From contig CANLQD010000001.1 of assembly GCA_947493175.1 (NCBI GenBank), positions 62,001 to 126,000 of the forward strand: a DNA stretch of 64,000 bases, read 5' to 3'. The notes under the pieces were generated by a model, which worked only from the letters and a program-made list of their open reading frames with translations, ran no database searches and had not been told where the DNA came from. Shown in pieces: positions 35,113 through 44,699 of this stretch. The stretch is from an uncultured Flavobacteriaceae bacterium. Lineage in GTDB: Bacteria > Bacteroidota > Bacteroidia > Flavobacteriales > Flavobacteriaceae. The position numbers were made by a program, and so were the translations under genes. Position 1 is the stretch's first letter. Every line of letters begins with the position of its first letter.

Positions 35113-35141
35113 TTCTACAAAATTATACCCGTATCATCGTA

Positions 35142-36251
35142 CTACTTACATGTTGCTATGTTGGTCAAAATATCGGTGATTCGATTTTCAAAAATTTCGA
35201 GCGTATAATACTTTTCATATCGTTTTCTGCTAGCTAGTCCCATTCTTCGGCAGCGATCTGGGTCGTTAAGGAGTAGTTTCATTTTTCCCGAAAGTATCTG
35301 GGCATCGCCTCTTGGAACCAAAAAACCAGTTTCCCCATCAACGATAATATCAGGAATACCTCCATCAGAGGATGCGATTACTGGTATGCCATGCTGCATA
35401 GCCTCAATATTCACCAACCCAAATACATCGTTCAAAGTAGGAAACACAAATGCATTCGAAGAAGTAAAAAACCGCGATTTTTCGATACCGTACTTTGGTC
35501 CATGAACAAACACTATTTCGGTAAGCCCAAGGCGGCCGATTTCAGTATAAAAAAAGTTCTTGTCCATTCCTGACCAAGCTCCTACAAAATGACATTCGAA
35601 AACACAACCTTGTTGTACCAATCGATGACAGGCCTCTAACAATACCATCATTCCTTTCTCCGGCATCAAATTGGATAAAAACAAAAAGCGAAATCGATCG
35701 TCTTCGGACTTATTGGTATTTATAGCGATACTGCCTTTACTATCCGGGGTACCATTCGGACAGTAATATACATTCTTGGGCGGCACATACTTTTGAATAT
35801 CCGAATACAGTCTTTCCGACAAAAGGATGCTTTTCGCTTTAGTAAATACGAATTTTTTCAGCTTTTGGTTCAAAATCGTTTTGCCATTATTTCCAATCCC
35901 TTTATTATGAAAATGGTAAACCATTCGAACATTGAACAGTTTAGTAATTGCTATGATCAGTACATCTTTATAAAATCCAATACCGGAGGTAGACAAGGTC
36001 ATATAACAGAGGTCATACCTTTTACGCAACAGTTTTCTAAGAACCTGCACCACAATCTTGCATACAATCCAAATTTTACCGATACTACCTCTCCCTATCT
36101 TTTGTATTTCCAAAGAAGCGGTTAAATTAATATAGGTGGCGTCGAATGATTCATTTACCGTAGTGCTTTCTTTGATATAACGACCCATTACGGCAGCTCC
36201 ATGAATTGGCGGAGGCAAATGGAGTATGAATAAGATTTTTGTTTTTGGCAT
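35142..36251 (-). CDS. Glycosyltransferase family 4, paralogue A
   Basis: 369 residues of GT-B fold. The N-terminus has the family opening ILFILHLPPPIHGAAVMGRY with the glycine-rich loop, and the C-terminal half carries the GT4 donor-binding signature (FVFPTLNDVFGLVNIEAMQ, then GIPVIASSDGGIPDI). It transfers a sugar from a nucleotide donor in the cytoplasm to the growing repeat unit. It is clearly a duplicate of the gene at 37936-39060: both share HGAAVMGRYIKES-like openings, RYDLCYMTLS and YHFHNKG. Eight bases separate it from the WecG/TagA gene. Confidence 0.9.
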   Translation of the reverse strand: MPKTKILFILHLPPPIHGAAVMGRYIKESTTVNESFDATYINLTASLEIQKIGRGSIGKIWIVCKIVVQVLRKLLRKRYDLCYMTLSTSGIGFYKDVLIIAITKLFNVRMVYHFHNKGIGNNGKTILNQKLKKFVFTKAKSILLSERLYSDIQKYVPPKNVYYCPNGTPDSKGSIAINTNKSEDDRFRFLFLSNLMPEKGMMVLLEACHRLVQQGCVFECHFVGAWSGMDKNFFYTEIGRLGLTEIVFVHGPKYGIEKSRFFTSSNAFVFPTLNDVFGLVNIEAMQHGIPVIASSDGGIPDIIVDGETGFLVPRGDAQILSGKMKLLLNDPDRCRRMGLASRKRYEKYYTLEIFENRITDILTNIATCK

Positions 36252-36258
36252 TTACGGT

Positions 36259-37023
36259 TTACGCATTGTTAAACTTTCTCCTGTTTTTATATCCCAGGAG
36301 TTTTTCCCTGAATAGGTAAAAACCAAAAATCACCCCATAATAAATATACCTTTTCCACATACGTTTCGGCTCTTTGAGCAAACGGCCCAACCATTCCAAA
36401 CCGAATGAGACCCAAAATTTGCCAGGCCGTTGTACCGTACCGGCATAAAAATCGAACACGGCACCAATCGAACAGACAAGCCCCACATCTAATTTCTTAT
36501 AATGCGTAAAACTCCATTTTTCCTGCTTGGGAGCCGTCATCCCAACAAAAAGTACGTCGGGTTTAAAAGTATTTACAGCACTAATGATAGCTTTATTGTC
36601 TTCTTCTGAAAAGACGGTCTTGAACGGAGGGGAATAGCTTCCAACTCGAATATTCGGAAACTCTTTAGAGATTCGTTCTGCGATCAGCTTTAGTGTTTTT
36701 TCCGAAGAACCCATGTAAAAGCAGCTACCCTTTTCCCTTTCCAATTTATGTAGTAAATGGCAATGTAAATCGGCCCCGGCAATCTTTTTAATTTTTTGTC
36801 TGGAAAGCCATTTTGAGGCAATTACCATTCCTACTCCGTCAGGAAGCAAGACATCACTTCGCAACAACGCTTTTTTAAAAACGCTATCTTCTTGGGCCAG
36901 ACAGTACGAATATTGGTTAATGGTATTTACCGTTACTTGCTTACCTCTAGGAAGTTGGTCCAAACTACCAGAGAACAATTCATATCCTAAACATGCCACT
37001 GTAGGACCGCTACCCATAACCAT
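36259..37023 (-). CDS. WecG/TagA/CpsF-family glycosyltransferase (GT26)
   Basis: 254 residues. The GT26 signature is visible: LLPDGVGMVIASKWLSRQ near residue 70, CFYMGSSEKTLKLIAERI, and PDVLFVGMTAPKQEKW near residue 150, with a C-terminal membrane-binding tail (LEWLGRLLKEPKRMWKRY). Enzymes of this family add N-acetylmannosaminuronic acid, N-acetylmannosamine or glucose to a lipid-linked sugar. It is first of three minus-strand genes here. Confidence 0.9.
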   Translation of the reverse strand: MVMGSGPTVACLGYELFSGSLDQLPRGKQVTVNTINQYSYCLAQEDSVFKKALLRSDVLLPDGVGMVIASKWLSRQKIKKIAGADLHCHLLHKLEREKGSCFYMGSSEKTLKLIAERISKEFPNIRVGSYSPPFKTVFSEEDNKAIISAVNTFKPDVLFVGMTAPKQEKWSFTHYKKLDVGLVCSIGAVFDFYAGTVQRPGKFWVSFGLEWLGRLLKEPKRMWKRYIYYGVIFGFYLFREKLLGYKNRRKFNNA

Positions 37024-37204
37024 CCCGATTGTTTATAATTGACCGTAAGTTACTACTTTCCATAAAATGTCCTTATGATAACCCAGGGCAATTCTATTTT
37101 CTTTCAACCATTTGTGGGAATGTCGGATATAAATTACCCTATCACAGAAAAAATATGCAATAAATCACAGTTCGATCCAGAAAAAAATATAATTTTAAAC
37201 TAAT

Positions 37205-37927
37205 TTGATTTCCTTGAAAAACTATATAAAAACCAGATTAAAGCAAGCGTATCTTCACACTACCGGAAAGATAGGTCATCTCAAAAAAACCATTGCGTGC
37301 AAACACATTTGGTATGGTGGTCGCCATTCAGGTTTCTATGTGCACCCTACGTTGTTGAACAGTAATTCAATCGTTTATTCGTTTGGAATTGGCGAAAATA
37401 TTTCGTTCGACAGGGCAATCATTAAGCATCATGGCAGTCAAGTCTTTGCGTTCGACCCTACCCCGAAATCTATTCATTGGCTGCAGTCACAAGAACTGCC
37501 GGCAAACTATCGTTATTTTGAATTTGGCATCGCAACAAAAAGCGGTTTTGTAGATTTCTTTTTACCAAAAAATCCGGATTTTGTATCCGGCAGCGTAATT
37601 GCCCAGAGCAATATAAATATGGAGGAAAAAGTACGTGTACAAATGAAATCTTTTTCCGACATTGTCTTAGAGCTAGGCCATTCCAGAATCGATGTCTTAA
37701 AAATGGACATTGAGGGAGCAGAATACGATGTCATTGATGACATTGCCAATGCAAAAGTATTTGTTGGTCAAATCCTTATTGAATTTCATGACAGATACGT
37801 CAAAAACGGAGTTCAAAAATCAAAATTGGCCATTTCTTTGTTAAGGGAAAAGGGGTACGAAATATTCGCGGTATCGGACAGTTTTGAAGAGATATCGTTG
37901 ATTCATAGAAGCTTGCTTGTAACTTGA
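37205..37927 (+). CDS. FkbM-family methyltransferase
   Basis: 240 residues. SAM-binding features are IVYSFGIGENISFDRAIIKH near residue 60 and VFAFDPTPKSIHWL, and the FkbM hallmark is VLKMDIEGAEYDVI near residue 160. It probably O-methylates a sugar of the surface glycan. The frame has no ATG at the expected place: it starts with TTG at 37205 or the in-frame TTG at 37214. It sits alone on the plus strand between two minus-strand glycosyltransferase genes and ends 8 bp before the stop of the next, convergent one. Confidence 0.82.
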   Translation: MISLKNYIKTRLKQAYLHTTGKIGHLKKTIACKHIWYGGRHSGFYVHPTLLNSNSIVYSFGIGENISFDRAIIKHHGSQVFAFDPTPKSIHWLQSQELPANYRYFEFGIATKSGFVDFFLPKNPDFVSGSVIAQSNINMEEKVRVQMKSFSDIVLELGHSRIDVLKMDIEGAEYDVIDDIANAKVFVGQILIEFHDRYVKNGVQKSKLAISLLREKGYEIFAVSDSFEEISLIHRSLLVT

Positions 37928-37935
37928 CCGAACAG

Positions 37936-39060
37936 TCAATTTTTGGCAATCGCCTCTTCGAGAATCGCCTTAAGTCTCCGCTCAAATTTCACCAAAGTGA
38001 ACTGGTTCAAGTATAATTCTCTTCCGGCTCGCCCCATTTTTTTCCGTAAACTAGGATTTTCAATCAAGACTTCCATTTTTGCAGCCAAGGCCTCTACATT
38101 GCGTTGGTCTACCAAAAAACCGGTCTGCCCGTCCGATACCATTTCTGGTATCCCTCCTTCAGGTGTTGAAATGATGGGTAATTCTTGCTGCATAGCTTCC
38201 AAATTCACTAATGGAAATGCCTCGTTATGGTAAAAGGTGGGAAATACAAAAACATTGGCATTCTTTAGAAAACTTAGTTTTTCATCGCCATATTGTGCTC
38301 CATGGGCAAATACGAACTGCTGCAGCTTTTTCATTACTACATAATTATCGAAGTCAGCCTCGGATACATCAGACCAAGCTCCCACAAAATGACATTCAAA
38401 CCGAATACTTTTTTTAAGCAATACAGCACACGCATCCAACAGAACGTACACCCCTTTTTCTTCCATCATATTTGATAAGAATAGGAATTTACATGGGGAT
38501 GAGATAGCAGTGCCCATCGTATTTCCAGCTTGTTCAAATTCAATATCGGGCATCCCATTGGGGCAAAAAAAGACGTCGTCTTTTGCAACATACTTCGAGA
38601 TATCGGAGTACAATTGTGGTGCCAATAAAATAGATTGGGTATTCTTAAATGTGAAGCGATACATAGCCCTTTTTAAAAAATTGGTGCTATTACCCCGTAC
38701 CCCTTTGTTGTGAAAATGATAGACAATCTTTTTCCTAAAAAGCTTTAGTAGTAAAACGATCAAGAAGTCTTTGTAAAAACCAGCTCCCTTTGCCGTTAAA
38801 GTGATATAGCACAAATCGTATCTCTCTTTTAACAAAGCTGTTCCTACATTAGCTAGTATTCTTAGCACAACCCATAATTTTCCAAGACTTCCCTTTCCTA
38901 TGCGGGTCAAACGAAAGGAAGTGGTTAAATTAATGTAATCACAAACAAATTTTTCTTGGATGGCTCTGCTATCCTTGATGAACTTCCCAACCATCGCAGC
39001 ACCGTTAACAGGAGGAGGGAAGTGAAGAATAAGAAGAATTTTAGACGCTGACTTTTCCAA
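37936..39060 (-). CDS. Glycosyltransferase family 4, paralogue B
   Basis: 374 residues, GT-B fold, with the opening ILLILHFPPPVNGAAMVGKF and the donor-site region NEAFPLVNLEAMQQELPIIS, TPEGGIPEMVSDG. It resembles the gene at 35142-36251 along its whole length (ERYDLCYITLT, YHFHNKG, CPNGMPD), so one arose from the other by duplication. The two may add consecutive, similar linkages. Convergent with the FkbM gene. Confidence 0.9.
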   Translation of the reverse strand: MEKSASKILLILHFPPPVNGAAMVGKFIKDSRAIQEKFVCDYINLTTSFRLTRIGKGSLGKLWVVLRILANVGTALLKERYDLCYITLTAKGAGFYKDFLIVLLLKLFRKKIVYHFHNKGVRGNSTNFLKRAMYRFTFKNTQSILLAPQLYSDISKYVAKDDVFFCPNGMPDIEFEQAGNTMGTAISSPCKFLFLSNMMEEKGVYVLLDACAVLLKKSIRFECHFVGAWSDVSEADFDNYVVMKKLQQFVFAHGAQYGDEKLSFLKNANVFVFPTFYHNEAFPLVNLEAMQQELPIISTPEGGIPEMVSDGQTGFLVDQRNVEALAAKMEVLIENPSLRKKMGRAGRELYLNQFTLVKFERRLKAILEEAIAKN

Positions 39061-39238
39061 AAGCGATAAGATCTGATAGTGGATATACGTTAAAAAACGA
39101 TTCCCGGTTCGCCTGATATTGATCTAAAAGGATCGATTACCTGCTTATTTGGCGGACTAATCGATTTACTCTATTCACCGATGATACATTTTAAGCTTTA
39201 ATTCACATTGAACAAGCCATAGGAGAATGGGAAAAGAT

Positions 39239-40564
39239 TTAGTTGATTTGCTGCCACTCGGCCCCGTCGCTTTGCAGCCATACCACTTTGGCAGCAGTTA
39301 TTTCGGATACTTGCTCGTTATAAAGATTCCTATAGGGCATATTAAGATTCGTAATAGACCCACCCAAATTCTTGATGATATAAACACGCCCTTTGTTTGA
39401 GTCATTAGGGCCGGGCAGGTTCAATTGGGTTACCGTCGCTTCCAAGATAACGGTATGGTCTGTATCGGTAAGAGCTACTTTTGAGTCAGCCTCCCTTCTA
39501 ATGGCAGTTGCCGCTGTTGTATTTTTGGCAATTACTGCACCACTGCCGGTTGTAACGGTGCCGTCAACAATCAAATCGCCCCCGACGTGCAAGGTAGCCT
39601 GTGGGTTGGCGACACGAATACCTACTCGTTGGTCCGAACTTAAGCGTATCAGCTCCTGTCCCGAAGCAGCTAAACCTATTTCCCCAGGCAATATCCCGAA
39701 CATTCCGGAATTGGAATTATTGGTAAAATGGAATCCTGGGAACCCCACTGTTCCTGCACCTGCCTGTGCTCTTAGGGTTTTAATGAGTCCATTGACCTCT
39801 AACTCGTTATCGGGATCGGTGGTGCCAATACCAAGACGTTGGTTTACATCGTCCCAAAAAAATTCTGCGTTATTTTCCGTGGGCACCCCAGTATCGGATG
39901 CAAAAAAAACAGAGCCTGGGGTTCCAGTCAGTCCTCCAGCACCTGTTACAATAATGGTTTCCGCTCCCGTCTCGTTAGTGTAGGTGTAGGTACCATCCAA
40001 ATTATCCACGAGGGTAGTAATGGCCTCAGGAGCCCCATCGAAAGTAAATGGCGGGTTGGCGCCGTCATTTACGGTATAGGTACCATCACCATTATCGGTA
40101 ATGATTGTGCCTCCCGAGCCACTAGAAACAATAGTTGTTTCGCCTCCTGTTTCATCGGTATATGTGTAGCTACCATCGCCGTTATCGACCAAGGTAGAAA
40201 TGCTTTCAGGAGCACCATTAAAGGTTACTGGGCCGTTACCGATGTCAATGGTGTACGTGCCATCGCCGTTATCTTCAAAAGAAAGGTTGGTTCCGGAATT
40301 GGAACAAAGATTATTCCATGTTCCCCCATCATAGTAAAAGACACATTGGTCAGTTGTATTGTAGACAAGGGCCCCTTGCAAAGGAGTGATACCCTGCATT
40401 TCAGCAGCACTGACCCTACTGATGATCAAGGCCCTAGTAGTGCTCTCAAGTTCCAATATGGAGGTCTCATCGATTACATTGGGATTCTCCCCAATCTTCA
40501 CTTGGGCCAAAAGGGTGTTCATACAGAACAACCATACAAGTAACCCTATTTTTCTTAATTCCAT
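39239..40564 (-). CDS. Secreted repeat protein, tail-fibre or adhesin-like
   Basis: 441 residues with a signal peptide (IGLLVWLFCMNTLLAQ). Residues about 95-215 contain repeated beta units around NGDGTYT/NGDGSYTYTDETG (four or five copies), which may bind calcium, then trimeric-fibre-like segments (QRLGIGTTDPDNELEVNGLI, RVGIRVANPQATLHVGG), and a C-terminal head domain (LESTVTQLNLPGP-like, LQSDGAEWQQIN). Similar secreted proteins in Flavobacteriaceae carry phage-tail-like stalks. No T9SS tail is visible. It lies inside the polysaccharide cluster but is not a biosynthesis enzyme. Confidence 0.7.
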   Translation of the reverse strand: MELRKIGLLVWLFCMNTLLAQVKIGENPNVIDETSILELESTTRALIISRVSAAEMQGITPLQGALVYNTTDQCVFYYDGGTWNNLCSNSGTNLSFEDNGDGTYTIDIGNGPVTFNGAPESISTLVDNGDGSYTYTDETGGETTIVSSGSGGTIITDNGDGTYTVNDGANPPFTFDGAPEAITTLVDNLDGTYTYTNETGAETIIVTGAGGLTGTPGSVFFASDTGVPTENNAEFFWDDVNQRLGIGTTDPDNELEVNGLIKTLRAQAGAGTVGFPGFHFTNNSNSGMFGILPGEIGLAASGQELIRLSSDQRVGIRVANPQATLHVGGDLIVDGTVTTGSGAVIAKNTTAATAIRREADSKVALTDTDHTVILEATVTQLNLPGPNDSNKGRVYIIKNLGGSITNLNMPYRNLYNEQVSEITAAKVVWLQSDGAEWQQIN

Positions 40565-41071
40565 TTCTCACTGTTTTCTAGTCATGTGCAGGTCGGAATG
40601 GGTCGGTAAGATATAAATAAATTTCTGGGAGGCAGATAAAGATCGATGTACGGCACCAACATTTTAACAATATTTTGAATATCATTGGAAAACTACCCTG
40701 ATAAATATTGAATCATTGGAAAACCTAAAAAACCCATCCGTTTATTTTCATTGTGCTATCAGAACCATTAAAAAATTGAATTTAATCGAAAAAAAAATAG
40801 AAATCTTTTTAATTAGAATAAGAACCTTAGTTTTACAAAGGAAGCTGAAAGTTTGCTAAACAACACCTGTTATATTGGTGGCTCGGTCTTTTCACAAAAA
40901 CTTGCAAAAGAGTTTTTATCAAGAGTGATAGGCCCTAAACTATTTCAATAGATGAGAATAAAATCTGCCTTTCTATTAATCTGTTCAAGTAGTTTTCCCG
41001 TATCTAATGAGATGGCTTCTAGCAATTGGCGGCATAAGGGTAAAACTCCAATAAGAGCATAACATCTAAAT
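40565..41071. other. Intergenic stretch before the flippase gene
   Basis: 507 bp, very AT-rich. GTTTGCTAAACAACACC at about 40851-40867 followed by TATATTGG at about 40871 resembles a Bacteroidota promoter (TTTG, then TAnnTTTG) but with two mismatches. No gene recognised. Confidence 0.35.
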
Positions 41072-42499
41072 TTGGATTCAAAAAAGATTGTCAAGGGCAT
41101 TAAGTGGGCAGGTATTCAGTTTGTTTTGGATACACTCTTCAGGTTCTCCATTAGACTGATTTTGGCTAGATTGCTTTTACCAAATCAGTTCGGGCTCATT
41201 GGTATGTGCTCTATTTTTATAGCCGTCGCAGGAGCCGCGGCTGAATTAGGAGTCGGCGAGGCCCTTATTCAGAAGAAAGATCATAAAGTTGTGGAAAAAC
41301 TCTATTCCACGGCTTTTTGGACGGGAATTGCATGGGGATTGGCATTGTTTCTATTTATGAGCTTCGTTGTGGGTCCATTTTCAGCTTATTTCTATAACGA
41401 ACCTATTCTTATAAAACTAATTCCAGCTTTGAGTATAGGTATTTTTATACGCCCCTTTAGCATGGTTCATACCGTTATTCTAACCAGAAAAATGGACTTC
41501 AAGCGAATTGCAAAAGCCTACAACCTTGCCGGATTTCTTGCTGGCGTCATTTCGATAGCGGCTGCTTATGTAGGGTATGGTGTTTGGGCATTGGTCATCA
41601 ATAGTGTACTGGCTGCAGTATTGGCGCTTCCCGTATTATTCTATTCAACTAAATGGATTCCTACCTGGGAGTGGAAAAGAACGTATTTCAAACAAATTTT
41701 CGGTTTTGGCGCGTATTCTTCCGCCACCCGTGTTTTTAGCACACTTACCTATAACATCGATAACTTAATGATAGGGAAAATGCTGGGAGCCTCCTTTTTA
41801 GGGGCCTATACCCTTTCTTTTTCATTGACCGAAAATTTAAGGCAAATGATAAGCAGTGTGCTCAATAAGGTGATGTTCCCAGTCTTTGGACAACATCAAA
41901 ACGATAAGCTAAAACTCCGAAGTTACTTTCTCAAAATTGTAAATATCAATGCCATGGCGATTTATCCTTTGATGGTATTTTTTCTCATTTTTGCACGAGA
42001 AATCATTGTAGGTTTCTTTGGCTCTAAATGGGAAATGGCCGTCGCGCCTCTACAAATTCTTTCCATCGCCATCATGATCCATATGTTGATCAATTCTTTT
42101 ACAGCTATTATAAGGGGTTTGGGAAAGCCAGAACTGGAAATGAAAATTATTATGGGATTGACCCTTTTTGTACTAATACCCTCATTATTCCTTGGCATAA
42201 CCCTTTATGGTCTATCCGGAGCAGCTGGGGCAATTATTGTGAATAAAATCATGCTGGCATTTATTGGCATAAAAGTTCTTGGACAAGAAATAAACGTCTC
42301 ACCCAAAGACATTTTGACGGCTGTGATAAAGCCTATTTTTGCAGTTCTCCTATGCGCCATACTGATTTTATTGTGCTATCATGTTCTGAACATTCAAAAA
42401 ATACTTGTGCTAGCGCCGATATATGGGATACTCTACCTAGTGCTGATATACAGAATGGAAAAAAAGGTACTCCTAAGTCTTTTAAATCAAGTGAAATGA
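41072..42499 (+). CDS. Lipid-linked oligosaccharide flippase (Wzx, MOP superfamily)
   Basis: 475 residues with about 12-14 hydrophobic segments, the plan of polysaccharide flippases: it moves the undecaprenyl-linked repeat unit across the inner membrane. Family landmarks are IRLILARLLLPNQFGLIGMC near residue 30 and IGKMLGASFLGAYTLSFSL near 235. The start is TTG at 41072; a stop lies only 9 bp upstream in frame and there is no ATG nearby. It overlaps the nitroreductase start by four bases and opens the plus-strand block of the cluster. Confidence 0.9.
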   Translation: MDSKKIVKGIKWAGIQFVLDTLFRFSIRLILARLLLPNQFGLIGMCSIFIAVAGAAAELGVGEALIQKKDHKVVEKLYSTAFWTGIAWGLALFLFMSFVVGPFSAYFYNEPILIKLIPALSIGIFIRPFSMVHTVILTRKMDFKRIAKAYNLAGFLAGVISIAAAYVGYGVWALVINSVLAAVLALPVLFYSTKWIPTWEWKRTYFKQIFGFGAYSSATRVFSTLTYNIDNLMIGKMLGASFLGAYTLSFSLTENLRQMISSVLNKVMFPVFGQHQNDKLKLRSYFLKIVNINAMAIYPLMVFFLIFAREIIVGFFGSKWEMAVAPLQILSIAIMIHMLINSFTAIIRGLGKPELEMKIIMGLTLFVLIPSLFLGITLYGLSGAAGAIIVNKIMLAFIGIKVLGQEINVSPKDILTAVIKPIFAVLLCAILILLCYHVLNIQKILVLAPIYGILYLVLIYRMEKKVLLSLLNQVK

Positions 42500-43554
42500 A
42501 GTTACTTTTCAAAAGGGTTGTTGGCAGATTAAAGCGAATCGCACATGAGTTCCTACCTCGTTTTTTTGTTAGTAATTACTTTATGAGCAGTCTTTATTAT
42601 TTGGTTTTTTCAAATCGTTTTAAAAGGGAGCAACACGCCGTTTTAAAAGGTAAAGTTCAACATTTGAAAGAATCAAGGGAAAATAACGCAAGCTTTTTTA
42701 CCCTTATAAGAAACACGCATCGTATTGAGAAAGGGTTACTCATGAAACCACGCAGACCAATTTTTGGTCTGGACTATATAGGAGAGACCGTAGAGGCTTT
42801 CATACGTATTTGGGAATATGAAAAGATGAAGACCGATGACCAGTATAAGTGGTTCTTAGATGTGTTGCAAGAGTATTTTCGAACAACAGGAAGCCATCCA
42901 AAAATTGACGTCTACCAAAAGAAATTCAACGATTTTTTGAATCGCTCCGATGCAACTATTAATACAAATAAATCAAAATCAATACCCTATCACCGTCTGG
43001 AAGAGCATAAGCCCAATATTTCTTTTGAGGATTTTTATCGTTTAACACGATATAGACGCTCAGTACGTTGGTTTCTGGATAAAAAGGTTCCACAAGAGTT
43101 GATCAATAAAGCTTTGTTGGCAGCAGGTCAGTCTCCTAGCGCCTGTAACCGCCAACCATTTGAGTATATCGTAATTAATGAACCAGAGCTGCTTAAAAAT
43201 GTATTACAACTGCCTATGGGGGTTAAAGGGTATGCTGACAACATTCCCATGCTCGTTATCGCGGTGGGTAATCTAACAGCTTACTTTGATGAAAGAGACC
43301 GTCACTTGATTTATATCGATGCGTCATTGGCAAACATGAGTTTTATGCTGGCATTGGAAACACTTGGCCTTAGCAGTTGCCCCATCAATTGGCCCGACGT
43401 GGAGCATTTGGAAAAAAGAATGGAAAAACTCCTAAAATTGAAAAAATTCCAACGCCCAATAATGTGTATTGCCGTTGGGTATCCCGATTCAGAGGGAAAA
43501 GTAGCTTATTCTGAAAAACGAAATATTGATACATTAAAAAAAGTACTTCAATGA
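42496..43554 (+). CDS. Nitroreductase-family flavoprotein with N-terminal extension
   Basis: 352 residues; the ATG at 42496 overlaps the flippase stop (ATGA). The nitroreductase domain occupies residues about 175-350: YRRSVRWFLDKKVPQELIN, AGQSPSACNRQPFEY (FMN site) and LETLGLSSCPINWPD. The first ~170 residues are a basic helical extension. Nitroreductase-like proteins are often encoded beside polysaccharide pyruvyl transferases, as here (overlap of four bases), but their substrate in glycan synthesis is not established. Confidence 0.82.
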   Translation: MKLLFKRVVGRLKRIAHEFLPRFFVSNYFMSSLYYLVFSNRFKREQHAVLKGKVQHLKESRENNASFFTLIRNTHRIEKGLLMKPRRPIFGLDYIGETVEAFIRIWEYEKMKTDDQYKWFLDVLQEYFRTTGSHPKIDVYQKKFNDFLNRSDATINTNKSKSIPYHRLEEHKPNISFEDFYRLTRYRRSVRWFLDKKVPQELINKALLAAGQSPSACNRQPFEYIVINEPELLKNVLQLPMGVKGYADNIPMLVIAVGNLTAYFDERDRHLIYIDASLANMSFMLALETLGLSSCPINWPDVEHLEKRMEKLLKLKKFQRPIMCIAVGYPDSEGKVAYSEKRNIDTLKKVLQ

Positions 43555-44690
43555 AGATTCAGATAGATGGTGTCAATACCATGAATAAAGGAGCGGAGTT
43601 AATGCTTGTTTCTGTTCTTGAAGAAATTGAGCGCACTCACCCAAGTGCCTTAGTATACCTCAACCCCAACAGTGTGCTTGACCATAGTTTTATACCGAAA
43701 ACAAAAAATACCATAAGAATTCGAAATGGGATAAAATATGCGAGGTATGCTATTGCCATTATGAAAAGACTTCACCTACCGTTTACATATTTCACACACT
43801 TTCATGCCATGAAGGATATAGACATTGTATTGGATGCCAGTGGATTTCAGTACTCGGACCAGTGGGTATATTCTCAAAAAAATCTGGAAGAACGACGGCG
43901 CTACTATGAAAAACTAAAAAAATATAAAACACGGTCCATTTTTCTACCTCAGGCTTTTGGCCCGTTTGACACAACGTACGGAAAGAGGTCCGTAAAACCT
44001 ATAAAGGAACTTGTAGACCTGGTTATAGCCCGTGACAAAATCTCCCATGAATTTTTAAAATCAATGGGATTCGTAAATGAAAGACTATGGAAGTATCCTG
44101 ATTTTACGTTTGTCACCGAAGGAGTCTTCATGGATTCCTATAAACACCTACATGGGAAGGTATGCATCATCCCTAACAAAAAAATTGTATCCCATGCAGC
44201 AATAGACAATTCAAACTATGTACAATTCCTACTAAAATGTATTGAACTATTTAAGCAAAGTGGAAAAGAGTGTTATTTGTTGAACCATGAAGGCGATGAA
44301 GATTATCAATTATGTAAAATGATCAACGAGCGTATCGAAGAACCAATGGAAATAGTTTCAGGACTTACTGCAAAACAGGTGAAGGGAGTTATTGGCAAAT
44401 CGTTGATAGTTTTTTCCTCTAGATTCCATGGGGTAGCCAGTTCTTTAAGCTCCGGCATACCTTGTTTATCGACAAGTTGGAACCATAAATACAAGATGTT
44501 ATATGCAGATTTTGAACTGGAACCACAAGTGCTGAATCTAAATGAAAAATGGGAAATGAACGAAAAAAGAATTCTATCAGTTCTCAACAACAGGGAAAAA
44601 ATTCATAAACACTTATTGCTAATGAAAAAAGAGTTAACGGACTTAAACCGAAAAATGTGGGAACAAATATGGAGTGTATCGGTACCCTAA
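43551..44690 (+). CDS. Polysaccharide pyruvyl transferase family protein
   Basis: 379 residues. The opening IQIDGVNTMNKGAELMLVSV and the C-terminal FSSRFHGVASSLSSGIP are the two hallmark segments of the family (CsaB/WcaK type), and FLPQAFGPFD lies between. It probably transfers pyruvate from phosphoenolpyruvate to a sugar, giving the polymer a negative charge. It overlaps the nitroreductase stop by four bases, so the two are translationally coupled and likely act on the same intermediate. Confidence 0.87.
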   Translation: MKIQIDGVNTMNKGAELMLVSVLEEIERTHPSALVYLNPNSVLDHSFIPKTKNTIRIRNGIKYARYAIAIMKRLHLPFTYFTHFHAMKDIDIVLDASGFQYSDQWVYSQKNLEERRRYYEKLKKYKTRSIFLPQAFGPFDTTYGKRSVKPIKELVDLVIARDKISHEFLKSMGFVNERLWKYPDFTFVTEGVFMDSYKHLHGKVCIIPNKKIVSHAAIDNSNYVQFLLKCIELFKQSGKECYLLNHEGDEDYQLCKMINERIEEPMEIVSGLTAKQVKGVIGKSLIVFSSRFHGVASSLSSGIPCLSTSWNHKYKMLYADFELEPQVLNLNEKWEMNEKRILSVLNNREKIHKHLLLMKKELTDLNRKMWEQIWSVSVP

Positions 44691-44699
44691 AGGAAATTT

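Noticed and set aside
42352..42495. Longer start of the nitroreductase gene inside the flippase gene
   Set aside because: The extra 48 codons are the flippase C-terminus in another frame; the ATGA overlap at 42496 is the better start.
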